A stretch of 33,942 bases of DNA from Paenimyroides ummariense (GTDB taxonomy: Bacteria; Bacteroidota; Bacteroidia; Flavobacteriales; Flavobacteriaceae): the NCBI RefSeq assembly GCF_900115115.1, contig NZ_FOVI01000030.1, positions 1-33,942 of the forward strand, given 5' to 3'. Positions within the stretch are counted from its first letter, which is position 1; every line of letters starts with the position of its first letter. Shown here piece after piece: positions 17,493-26,380 of this stretch. The notes beneath the pieces were generated by a model, which did no database searches, was not told the DNA's origin, and saw only the letters and a list, made by a program, of their open reading frames with translations. Both the position numbers and the translations under genes were made by a program.

Positions 17493-19859
17493 CTACTTTC
17501 TTATTAAATAACGATTTTCAAAAAGTTCTGGCGATAAAGTAGATGCTAAAACACTATAAGGATAATGCTGTTTATCAACATTAACTGCTATAATGAGTAC
17601 ACCTTTTTTATCTTTGACCTCAGACATATCTAAAATATCATTTATTATTGCATCGCGATCTTCGATCGCGCTATTACGATATCCATAACACACAACTGTA
17701 AACTGTCTTTCTTCATTCGAAGTTTCAAACCTAAACCAATTATGTAGCTTCTCAGCCTTCCCTCTTCGCATATTATTAAATAGTTTGTCTGCTTCTTTTT
17801 TAAACCTAAGCTGATCAATGTGCATTATATTTAGTAGAATATAGGAAGCTTCCAACCAAATTTCAGGGCGTTCCTGTTCAAGCCTTGACAATATGTCTGC
17901 CCACCATTTTGACTTTCGGAGAATGGGTTTTCTAACTCGCACATTTTGGGCACTCCCTATTATGTAGTTGTCTAATTCCTTTGATTTCAAAGTAACATGA
18001 ATAGAACTATACTTTTTAATGTAATTATCCATATTAAAACCATCATCTAAATACAGAGCAAGCAGATCCAACTCATCACCTTCGTATTCTAAATTCGCTT
18101 CTAATTCTCTTCTTCTTTGCAAATAGTGAATTTTTTCTGCAGTACTTGAAAGAAGATCAAAGACAACTTCTAAATCAGTAAGACTTATAGAGGTTGCAAG
18201 ATCTTCGATAGGTTTATCTGTGATTCCTGCCTTAATCAACTTCTTTAAATTACTGCTAGTCATTCCAAGATGTGATAAAGTAACTCCAACAGGAATAAAG
18301 TACTTTAATTTTGAAGCATCAAATTTATTGTGAGCACCTTTCTTAACTTTTAACGATAATTCGACAGGATTATCCTTTAAAAAGTCTATAAACCTTAGAG
18401 CTTGTTCAGAAGGAACTTCAATAAGTTCTTTAAGTGTTTTGAATAGACGATCGGGAGCTCCACGTTTCGCAGCGGGACTTACCATACCAGCTTTTGATTC
18501 AACAACAAATGCAAATGATTCTACGATAACTAACAAGTCATTTTCAAACAATTTGTGATCATCTCCCAACCACTGGCTACCAACATAAATTTGAGCTGTA
18601 GGAAATGCTTTTTTAAATATTTCTGTAACTTCATTTTCAAGGTAAGAAGCTCTTTCATCAATATATTTTTGACGTAATTTATTCTCACTTGAGCAAAGAC
18701 TTTCTAATATGTTTATACTGAAATGAGTCATTACAGACCACAGTGTGCTGAAAACGGTATCATCTGATAAGAGAATAAATGGTTTTTCGTGTATTGGATT
18801 ACCTAGAATGAAGTACTCTGTGTTGGAATCTTGAAGGTCACCAAAACTGTAACTGATTTGACTATATACTTTACGTAACTGTTCCGTTGATAATTCATTA
18901 TCTGTATATGATGATAAAATTTCATAATCAAATGTAAATAGGTGTTCTAGAAAATAATTTGAGTGGAGTAGAAAAAATCCTTTTAAATTTTGAAGATTTT
19001 TTCCGAAATGATCCCAGAACCACTCATGTCTCTCTTTTGGAATTTTTTCAGTAGGAAAAAGTAATTCGTATGACTCTATTACATTACTATAAGTCTTTTG
19101 ACTAAAAATTTTTCTGATTTTATTCAAATGCTCATTGACCTTAACTTCAACTTCCTCAACCATTCTATATAGAAGATTAAAGAAAATTGTAGGGAAAAAA
19201 CCATAAACTTTACGGAATTCAGCTTTTATACCTTCCGCCAAATCCATAGTTACTTTTTTCATCTGATGATCGTACGACCAATTACGGACAGCAGTAGTAT
19301 TCAGTATCATCTCTGATCGCAAAATATGTTTATATACATCTTCTTCCACTGTGACAGAATCAGGAACATTGTATTGAGATTTTTTAAATAGCTCAAACGC
19401 CAAAGTAAGATCTTCTTTAAACTGATCAACCTCTTCTGAAAAAGGATCGGCTTTAAATGATCTTGGAAGTGTAAGGGAAAATGCTTGAAGTAACTCTTGA
19501 TAATATGCAGGAAAAGTTAGCTTACCAGTTACCGCTTCTTCATCGTAACCAGCCTTAGTCATCATAAAATAGTAATATGAGAAAGATAAAAGTTTTGCTG
19601 AATCATACTTTTTAAACCATTTTTGGATGGCGTTATATTTTTCAGGAAATTCTTGACTAGCTTCCTTACCAATCTTTCTAATAACATTAAGTCGTTCTTC
19701 AAAAGATAAATGATGCAAACCATCCATAGAAACTTCAAAGTATTTCATTTTTATTGGATTTGGTGCACTGCCATATAGTGGTCTTTGAGTTGACGATGTT
19801 TTTTTTGTCCCAACTTTTGATTTATTATTTTTCGATTTCCTTTTTCTACTTTTTGGCAT
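17493..19859 (-). CDS. uncharacterised 788-residue protein with a PD-(D/E)xK nuclease core
   Basis: The N-terminal 30 residues are extremely basic (PKSRKRKSKNNKSK), suiting nucleic-acid contact. Residues about 30-400 are helical and not assignable. In the middle FENDLLVIVESFAFVVESKAG holds Asp441 and Glu454-Ser-Lys456, a D-x12-E-x-K arrangement on two beta strands. This is the core of PD-(D/E)xK nucleases, including NERD-type domains. The C-terminal 250 residues include IWLEASYILLNIMHIDQLRFKKEADKLF and a final strand-rich block (QFTVVCYGYR, GVLIIAVN). It is transcribed toward the PIN genes and starts 176 bp from the divergent helicase gene. I do not recognise the full-length family. A defense nuclease is the best guess from its motif and location. 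Confidence 0.55.
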   Translation of the reverse strand: MPKSRKRKSKNNKSKVGTKKTSSTQRPLYGSAPNPIKMKYFEVSMDGLHHLSFEERLNVIRKIGKEASQEFPEKYNAIQKWFKKYDSAKLLSFSYYYFMMTKAGYDEEAVTGKLTFPAYYQELLQAFSLTLPRSFKADPFSEEVDQFKEDLTLAFELFKKSQYNVPDSVTVEEDVYKHILRSEMILNTTAVRNWSYDHQMKKVTMDLAEGIKAEFRKVYGFFPTIFFNLLYRMVEEVEVKVNEHLNKIRKIFSQKTYSNVIESYELLFPTEKIPKERHEWFWDHFGKNLQNLKGFFLLHSNYFLEHLFTFDYEILSSYTDNELSTEQLRKVYSQISYSFGDLQDSNTEYFILGNPIHEKPFILLSDDTVFSTLWSVMTHFSINILESLCSSENKLRQKYIDERASYLENEVTEIFKKAFPTAQIYVGSQWLGDDHKLFENDLLVIVESFAFVVESKAGMVSPAAKRGAPDRLFKTLKELIEVPSEQALRFIDFLKDNPVELSLKVKKGAHNKFDASKLKYFIPVGVTLSHLGMTSSNLKKLIKAGITDKPIEDLATSISLTDLEVVFDLLSSTAEKIHYLQRRRELEANLEYEGDELDLLALYLDDGFNMDNYIKKYSSIHVTLKSKELDNYIIGSAQNVRVRKPILRKSKWWADILSRLEQERPEIWLEASYILLNIMHIDQLRFKKEADKLFNNMRRGKAEKLHNWFRFETSNEERQFTVVCYGYRNSAIEDRDAIINDILDMSEVKDKKGVLIIAVNVDKQHYPYSVLASTLSPELFENRYLIRK

Positions 19860-20035
19860 GATCGGAAGTGTTTTGTAGCTAATATAATAATATATTGCGT
19901 CGGTTTAAATGCTGCTTTAATATTATTTGCGTTGTTATAAGGATTGTAAAGATTCCCAAAGCAATTTTACTTAAATAAAGATAAATATTGTAAATTTCAT
20001 CTTTTAAAGGCACATCAACTTTACAATTAAAATAA

Positions 20036-21793
20036 ATGCCCCTAAAAAGAGAACTAATCTACATAGACAACAAAGACGAAACAGACCGCATTGCACGATA
20101 CTACGAGCAAGGCGATAAACTGGTTGTTGTTTTTAAGGGCAGTTCTAAAGAGTTTACCTACAGCAAAAACAGGGCACAAATTATAAAAACCGGAGTAAGT
20201 ACAAAGAATGCCTTTGACGTATTTAACTATTTAAAAAACGTTGCCGATACTGCTGGGATAATTGGTAATGAAAGCCAAAATACCCTTGCAAAAAGTTATG
20301 AGGGTATAACTACCATTAAAAAGGAATGCGTGCTATCGGATTTTTTAAATGCTACTTTATCAACAAACCGAACCAACAACACACAAAATGTTATTTTCCC
20401 TTTCGGATTTAATTTAAGTCAGCAAAAAGCTGTTGATACAGCTTTCAATAATAATTTGAGCGTGATTGAAGGTCCGCCCGGAACAGGCAAAACACAAACC
20501 ATACTTAACATTATAGCCAATGCCGTTATGAACGGACAAAGCGTAGCGGTAGTATCAAGCAACAATTCTGCCGTTAAGAATGTTTATGAAAAACTGGAGA
20601 AAGCAGGTTTGGAATTTGTGGCTGCGGTGTTGGGAAGTAATGAGAACAAGCAGGCATTTATAGAATCGCAAAAAGCATTACCCGATTTATCGAACTTTAA
20701 ACTAAGCAATGTAGAAAAAGAAAAACTACGGTTAAAAACCGAAGAGCTTGTAACTGCCCTAGCTGAAAATCTGGATAAAAAGAACCAGCTGGCACAACAC
20801 CGACTTGAACTTGAGAATACAAAAACAGAATACCGACACTTTAAGGGGAGCTACAAAAGTGAACTTATAAAAGATGTAAGCCTACGAAGAAACCTAAAAG
20901 CCGACAGTGTACTGCGGTTTTGGCTATCGATTGAAAAACTGGCTGAAAAACAACAGTCGGTTGGCTTTATAAAAAAACTAATTTACCGAATAAAATACGG
21001 AGTTAAAGACCAATCGTTTTATCTGAATTCTTATGACGAGATGATTTTGAGTTTGCAGTTGAAGTATTATCCTGCTAAAATATCGGAACTGGAAAAAAGC
21101 ATAGCAGATTTAGAAGAATCCTTAAATCATTTTTCGTTCGACACAAAATTGAAAGAGTATACTGATGCAGCAATGAAGTTACTTAAAGCCGCACTGTACG
21201 AAAGCTTTATAAATAAAAAACGGGAGATATACTCTATACCCGATCTTTATTACAAATCAAATCAGTTCATAAACGATTATCCGGTAATCATGAGTACCAC
21301 CTACTCTTTAAAACGCTGTCTGGATAAAGAGATGCTGTATGATTATGTTATCATAGACGAATCGTCGCAGGTTGATCTGGCAACGGGATCCTTAGCATTG
21401 TCATGTGCCAAACGTGCGGTAATTGTGGGTGATATTAAACAGCTGCCCAATGTGGTTACCAATGATTTGAAATTTAGAACAGACGTTATATTCAGCACCT
21501 ACAAACTGAAGGAAGCCTACCGTTATTCCAACAACAGCCTGTTATCAGCTTTATTGGAACTATTTCCCACTATGCCAAAAACACTGTTAAGGGAACACTA
21601 CCGATGCCATCCTAAGATCATAGAATTCTGCAATCAGAAATTTTATGATAACCAGCTGATCGTGCTATCGGAATATACTGATAATAGACAACCGCTTATG
21701 GTATATAAAACCACCGCCGACAATCATGCACGACAGCTGATGAACCAAAGACAGATAGATGTTTTTATTATACATCTTAAATTTACAAATTAA
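20036..21793 (+). pseudogene. SF1 (UPF1-like) helicase truncated after the first RecA domain
   Basis: The frame has 585 codons. Walker A is GPPGTGKT (146-153), Walker B is VIIDESSQ (438-445), and motif III is VGDIKQLP (464-471). A long coiled insert lies between them at about 215-390. The start of the second RecA domain is present as LLREHYRCHPKIIEFCNQ. The reading then reaches NQRQIDV and breaks into HLKFTN and a stop. Full-length relatives continue from the NQREID motif through the motifs containing a Q-G-x-E box and VAxSRA, neither of which is present here. Without them ATP hydrolysis and translocation should fail. Base use is closer to the flanking backbone than to the island. I read it as a gene cut by an old recombination event; a deliberately short protein is less likely. 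Confidence 0.75.
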
Positions 21794-21915
21794 TAACCAG
21801 TATTACAACATACATTTACAATAAAACCTGCATGGTAAGACATTTAAAATGAGTAATATGTGTTACAGAAAATTATTTTTTTTTGTATCTTCATATAAAA
21901 TAAAAATTGCATACT

Positions 21916-22272
21916 ATGAAAAAATCAGTTTTATTATCAGTGCTCTTTACAACAGCAACCGTACTTTGCTCATGCGACATGAGGAAAAGCAAAGACAAAG
22001 ACGGCGGAACGGCAGAAATTGAAAATACGGATCTTGTTGCGAGCGGTACGTATGACGGAAAAGCAAAAGAAGTAGATGCCGAAGAACAGGAAATATACGT
22101 TGAAACAGCGGACGGAAAAGTACTGGAGCTTTACTTTGACAACGCTACAAGACTGACGAAGGGCGGTAAGACAGTAGCTTTCACAGAACTTAGAAAAGGT
22201 AGTAAACTTAAGGTAACAATAGAAAACAACGGCAACAGCCTAAAACCCGTTGAAGTTGTAATCTTAGACTAA
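21916..22272 (+). CDS. small lipoprotein with an OB-like (DUF5666-type) domain
   Basis: I take the ATG at 21916 (118 residues) instead of an upstream TTG because it opens directly into a lipoprotein signal, KKSVLLSVLFTTATVLCSC, with Cys20 as the probable lipid site. After a charged linker the mature part alternates short strands: AKEVDAEEQEIYVETADGK, LELYFDNATRLTKGG, then FTELRKGSKLKVTIE. This 'G-x-V, D-x-x-T, G-x-x-V-x-V' rhythm is that of DUF5666-like OB domains, whose role is unclear. The Asp after the Cys would favour inner-membrane retention in enterobacteria, but that rule may not hold here. It is a single-gene unit ending in a strong terminator. Confidence 0.65.
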   Translation: MKKSVLLSVLFTTATVLCSCDMRKSKDKDGGTAEIENTDLVASGTYDGKAKEVDAEEQEIYVETADGKVLELYFDNATRLTKGGKTVAFTELRKGSKLKVTIENNGNSLKPVEVVILD

Positions 22273-22314
22273 TTACCGAACAGACACTTTAATTATTAAT
22301 TCGACTCAACTATT

Positions 22315-22345
22315 TATCCTTCCTATATCTGGAAGGATATTTTTT
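22315..22345 (+). terminator. rho-independent terminator of the lipoprotein gene
   Basis: TATCCTTCC, a seven-base loop TATATCT, GGAAGGATA and then six T residues form a 9-bp stem with a classic tail, 42 bp after the lipoprotein stop codon. Confidence 0.88.
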
Positions 22346-22456
22346 AGACAAATCTCCGAAGGTGTGTACGGGCATTGTAAGTTGAAACATAATTTGATGC
22401 GATGTTTACACATCGTAAAATTATTATTATTACCTACAAAATAGTGGATCTTAATT

Positions 22457-22810
22457 CTACAATTTAATAAAAGTATGCTGATACAACCAAAACAGCAGCC
22501 CACCGAAAAGGTAGCAAAGCACATCCCACCAGTCGGCAGTATACCTGATGTTGAACTGGGGCAGTATATATTCAAAAAAAATGCTGTAGAAAAGTACACA
22601 ACTAGCGACAATACTGAAGCGTAAAAAAACTGTTGTACCAGTAAGAACACCCCAGAACAATTGCACAGCGAAAAGGTTTATAGGCACTATTAGCAAATCA
22701 TTCAGATAATTGTTTACAAATACCGGCAATCTTATGCCGCACTTTTGCATGCCGTAAACCGATATACCAATAATGCCGAGAAAAATGAAGGGAGACAGTA
22801 TTTTTCTCAT
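22457..22810 (-). CDS. VanZ-like small membrane protein
   Basis: I chose the ATG at 22810, giving 117 residues, because it overlaps the upstream gene's stop as ATGA and the longer frame only adds codons shadowing that gene. About four membrane helices are visible: LSPFIFLGIIGISVYGM, LLIVPINLFAVQLFWGVL, IVASCVLFYSIFFEYI, and CYLFGGLLFWLY. The C-terminal TADWWDVLCYLFGGLLFW matches the D-x-x-D/W-D-x-x-x-Y-x-x-G-G-L pattern of VanZ-like proteins. In this phylum similar proteins are sometimes labelled 'magnesium citrate secondary transporter', a name with weak support. It is translationally coupled to the zinc-ribbon protein before it. The function is not known. Confidence 0.6.
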   Translation of the reverse strand: MRKILSPFIFLGIIGISVYGMQKCGIRLPVFVNNYLNDLLIVPINLFAVQLFWGVLTGTTVFLRFSIVASCVLFYSIFFEYILPQFNIRYTADWWDVLCYLFGGLLFWLYQHTFIKL

Positions 22811-23100
22811 CCCGCAAAAACACTCAATATTAGGGCAATCAGCGTAGTTACACCAATAAAAACCAGCCAAATACTCTTCATACCCGCCGCCAGCCACCTT
22901 ACAGGAGGCGAACTATGGTTCTTCATACGTTCGTAAATTCCGTTTTTGTCGTTTTCGCTGATCTTCGCAAGTGCATCTTCCCTTTCCTGTAACTGCTTCT
23001 CCCTTCGCGTTTCAGATATCATCAAAGATGTACCACATACAGCACAGTGTTCCCTGTTTAAATTAAACTTGCTACAATTTGCGCATTTTATATAGTTCAT
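22807..23100 (-). CDS. zinc-ribbon protein with a C-terminal membrane anchor
   Basis: The protein has 97 residues. The first 22 form a minimal zinc ribbon with two C-x2-C knuckles (Cys6/Cys9 and Cys19/Cys22). A charged coiled-coil-like stretch follows at about 30-60 (RREKQLQEREDALAKI), then one membrane helix (SIWLVFIGVTTLIALILSVFAG) at the very C-terminus. It should therefore be tail-anchored with the ribbon in the cytoplasm. The stop overlaps the start of the VanZ-like gene (ATGA). It lies 80 bp downstream of the BCCT gene on the same strand and may be read from its promoter. The partner of the ribbon is unknown. Confidence 0.6.
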   Translation of the reverse strand: MNYIKCANCSKFNLNREHCAVCGTSLMISETRREKQLQEREDALAKISENDKNGIYERMKNHSSPPVRWLAAGMKSIWLVFIGVTTLIALILSVFAG

Positions 23101-23180
23101 GGTCGATTTAATTTATTAATGTGTTCATTACAATTCTAATACAATCAATCAGTTCTACAGCCAACTGTTTCTAAAGACTT

Positions 23181-25190
23181 TTACTTTAACCTGTAGTTGT
23201 CTTCACTGCTTATAAACATATTGTTCTGTTCTTCTAAAACAATGGCGATGTATCTGTCATAATGTTTAAGCACATCGGATATCAATTCGTTCTTCGTAAA
23301 CAAACTTACGTCGTAACCCGGTCGGTCGTCACCAAAATATGATTTAGGGTAGAAAAGCTGATGCTGTTCCGCATCGGGCAAACTGTCATCAAAAATATAT
23401 TCAGATATAATGCGTGATTCTACCTTTACGCCGTAAATAAAGTTATTGATGCGATCGTTCCTTACCTGTATTTCAAAACATTCCGGATTATCAGACTTTT
23501 TAACTGCAGCCACCACATTGTTGCGTAGGAATTCTTCCTGCAACTCGGCAAATGCAGCCTGTACGACAGTATTCATGAAATAATTGACCGTAGTGCGGTC
23601 TTTAAATGAAACGATCTGCCTTAACCTCTGCTTCCACGACGTTCCCGTCCAAGGAACAGTTGTCACGGCAAATTCACGTTCGTAATAACTTCGATCGACA
23701 GATAACGCTTTGACAAGACTTACGATAAAAAGCAGCATAATGATTGAAAAAGGAAGCGCTGTTATCAGGGTCATGCTCTGTAAGGCATCAAGGCCGCCAA
23801 CCTTCAACAGCAGCAAAGCCAGTCCGCCCAATAGCACACCCCAGCCGATTGTTTGCCATTTGGGAGAAATACGTGCGTTCTTAGTTGCGATACTGTTCAT
23901 TACAAACATTCCGGAATCGGCAGAGGTAACAAAGAATATGATAATAATTACAATAGTAATGATGCTTGCAACGGTACTGAACGGCAGGTATTCCAGAAAA
24001 CGAAACATCAGCGCATCGGGATCACCTGCCAAGCTGCTTAATGCGCCGTTAGCGATATTCATATCAAACCATATCGCACTGTTTCCGAAAACCGTCATCC
24101 AGACAAAGTTAAATAGTGTGGGAATTATAAGGACGGCTGCCACAAATTCACGGATAGTCCGACCTTTTGATATCCGTGCAATAAATATTCCCACGTACGG
24201 TGACCAGGAAATCCACCAAGCCCAATAAAGGATCGTCCAGTCGTAAAACCAGGGTTTGGTGTTTTCTTCGTAAACATGCGTATTAAACGTAAGGCTGAAA
24301 AAGTTGTTGATGTAGTTACCGATGCCATCGGTTAAACTTCCGATAATATATATGGAAGGTCCTAAGATAAGCACAAAAGTAAGCAGTATCATTACCGCTA
24401 TGATGTTTATACTGCTTAACAGCTTAACCCCCTTATCCAAACCACTAACGGCAGAAATAACCGCAAGCGATACAAGTACCGCCACTATAAGAGCCTGATA
24501 CGTAAAGTTGCTTTCAGGGAGAATATTAAGTGTACGCAGCCCCGAATTGATCTGTACAACCCCGAAACCAAGCGTTGTGGTAATGCCGAAAAAGGTACTG
24601 CACAAGGCGAAAACATCAATCGCATTTCCCCACTTCCCTTTAATCTTATCCTTTAATAACGGGTAAAAACAACTGCGAAGTGACAGAGGAAGCCTGTACC
24701 GGTATGAAAAATAAGCAAGCGAGAGCCCCACCACACCATATATAGCCCATGCGTGTACACCCCAGTGAAAGAAAGTGTACATTTGGGCATTCTTTGCACG
24801 CTGTACCTGCGATCCTGCTGCAAAAACATCATTTGAGAAATGCTGTATTGGTTCGGCTACGCTAAAATACATAAGGCCTATTCCCATCCCGGCGGCAAAC
24901 AACATGGATATCCATGAAAAGAAAGAATATTCGGGCTTACTGTTATTGCGACCCAGCCTTATGCTGCCGTACCTGCCGACCATAAGGTATATTAAAAAGA
25001 TAACGAAAGCCGTTACGGACCATACATAAATCCAATTAAGGTTTACGAAGATAAACTGTTTAACCTGAGTAAGCAGGTTATTTGTTAAAGCCGGAAAAAC
25101 TGCCGACAATAATGAAACTGCTATTATAAACAGCATACTTGGTATAATAACCCCTCTGCTAAGGGTTGTTCTTAGTCGTGGTAAATTCAT
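23181..25190 (-). CDS. BCCT-family betaine/choline transporter, BetT-like
   Basis: This 669-residue protein has about twelve membrane helices. The BCCT signatures are AAGMGIGLMYFSVAEPIQHF (helix 3 region, substrate/sodium site) and ILYWAWWISWSPYVGIFIARISKGRT (helix 8 with its aromatic box). FFVTSADSGMFVMN matches the later conserved helix. After the last helix a cytoplasmic tail of about 160 residues follows (from ALSVDRSYYERE). That is far longer than the tail of BetP and similar in size to the regulatory tail of BetT. It most likely imports choline or glycine betaine in response to osmotic stress. It is divergently transcribed from a K+ channel gene across 298 bp, which fits a joint osmotic response. 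Substrate choice is inferred from the tail type. Confidence 0.9.
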   Translation of the reverse strand: MNLPRLRTTLSRGVIIPSMLFIIAVSLLSAVFPALTNNLLTQVKQFIFVNLNWIYVWSVTAFVIFLIYLMVGRYGSIRLGRNNSKPEYSFFSWISMLFAAGMGIGLMYFSVAEPIQHFSNDVFAAGSQVQRAKNAQMYTFFHWGVHAWAIYGVVGLSLAYFSYRYRLPLSLRSCFYPLLKDKIKGKWGNAIDVFALCSTFFGITTTLGFGVVQINSGLRTLNILPESNFTYQALIVAVLVSLAVISAVSGLDKGVKLLSSINIIAVMILLTFVLILGPSIYIIGSLTDGIGNYINNFFSLTFNTHVYEENTKPWFYDWTILYWAWWISWSPYVGIFIARISKGRTIREFVAAVLIIPTLFNFVWMTVFGNSAIWFDMNIANGALSSLAGDPDALMFRFLEYLPFSTVASIITIVIIIIFFVTSADSGMFVMNSIATKNARISPKWQTIGWGVLLGGLALLLLKVGGLDALQSMTLITALPFSIIMLLFIVSLVKALSVDRSYYEREFAVTTVPWTGTSWKQRLRQIVSFKDRTTVNYFMNTVVQAAFAELQEEFLRNNVVAAVKKSDNPECFEIQVRNDRINNFIYGVKVESRIISEYIFDDSLPDAEQHQLFYPKSYFGDDRPGYDVSLFTKNELISDVLKHYDRYIAIVLEEQNNMFISSEDNYRLK

Positions 25191-25488
25191 TTCATAGCTT
25201 TTAAATTAACAAACACTCAAAGATGACCGGAAATAAAACAGCCTTGCCTTTCTGCAAACCATATCAGCGATCAGTATTTATTTGGGTGTTCTAAATATAA
25301 AGTTAAGAATTTCATACTAGAAGTGAAGAATGAACACCGAGATTTTATTAAACCATAGTAAAATACGGATGAAAAAACAACAGTATTTAACAACGAACAT
25401 TTAAAAAAAAGATACCTTTCCGAAAATTTATTTATATTTATTCTTAGAATTTGAACAATTAAACCCTATTATAAAAACTATCTAAAAG

Positions 25489-26367
25489 ATGTACAGTACA
25501 AACGATCAGTCAAAGAGCAGACTTGACCTGATTCGACAGAAACTATATATAATTATTTACGGTGTAAACACGCCGGCAGGAAAGGCGTTTGACATAGGTT
25601 TACTTATCGTCATACTCCTGAGTGTTTTTACCATTATGGCAGAAACTGTTGAAGGAATAGACCATAGGTTTCACGATGAACTGATTGTGCTGGAATGGAT
25701 CTTTACAATCGTATTTACAATTGAATATCTTACAAGAATTTTTGTAAGTAAAAAACCATTTCGCTATATTTTCAGCTTTTACGGCATCATAGATCTGTTA
25801 TCGATACTGCCCATGTTCTTTTCTTTGTTTCTAGTTGGAAGCCATATACTGAGCAGTTTCAGAATTTTAAGGTTGTTAAGGCTTTTCAGGGTTTTCAGAC
25901 TTATCGAGTTCATGGAAGAATCGTCACGCCTTAAAGTTGCCCTGCTTGCCAGCAGAGCTAAAATTATGGTTTTTCTTTACACAGTAATGATCATTTCCAT
26001 ACTCATAGGAACACTGATGTATTACATTGAAGGTCCGGAGAACGGGTTTACAAGCATACCAAAGAGCGTGTTTTATACCATTGTTACCCTGACAACAGTA
26101 GGTTACGGTGATATGGTTCCAACAACCGCACTTGGTCAGTTTTTTTCTATGGTTCTTATGGTTATAGGTTACGGTATTATTGCTGTACCCACCGGCATAG
26201 TTGGTGTTGAAATTGCTAGAGAGGCAGGTAAAAAGCTGAATAAAGGCAACGAAAATAATATACAGCATACAAACCTTAACGGAATTGTATGTGCGCATTG
26301 CAATAAAGAGGGACACAGAACCGACGCAGATTACTGCTACAGTTGCGGGCATTTTCTGAATAGCTAA
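25489..26367 (+). CDS. voltage-gated K+ channel with a C-terminal zinc ribbon
   Basis: The 292-residue subunit has six membrane helices. Helix S4 is rich in regularly spaced arginines (FRILRLLRLFRVFRLIEF). The pore loop carries the K+ filter TVGYGD (203-208), followed by the S6 helix FSMVLMVIGYGIIAVPTGIV. Kv-type channels of this kind assemble as tetramers in the inner membrane. Unusually, the cytoplasmic tail ends in four cysteines arranged as C-x2-C-x11-C-x2-C (268, 271, 283, 286), a zinc ribbon, in place of an RCK or cyclic-nucleotide domain. The tail could sense metal or redox state or bind a partner (inference). The DUF389 gene starts 13 bp after its stop, so the two form an operon. Confidence 0.9.
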   Translation: MYSTNDQSKSRLDLIRQKLYIIIYGVNTPAGKAFDIGLLIVILLSVFTIMAETVEGIDHRFHDELIVLEWIFTIVFTIEYLTRIFVSKKPFRYIFSFYGIIDLLSILPMFFSLFLVGSHILSSFRILRLLRLFRVFRLIEFMEESSRLKVALLASRAKIMVFLYTVMIISILIGTLMYYIEGPENGFTSIPKSVFYTIVTLTTVGYGDMVPTTALGQFFSMVLMVIGYGIIAVPTGIVGVEIAREAGKKLNKGNENNIQHTNLNGIVCAHCNKEGHRTDADYCYSCGHFLNS

Positions 26368-26380
26368 CCGATTAATTATC

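Noticed and set aside
9430..21800. Integrative element with attachment sites
   Set aside because: The base-composition change suggests transfer, but I found no integrase, transposase, tRNA target or matching direct repeats at the two edges.
23710..24228. 172-codon frame opposite the BCCT gene
   Set aside because: Shadow of a well-supported transporter on the other strand.
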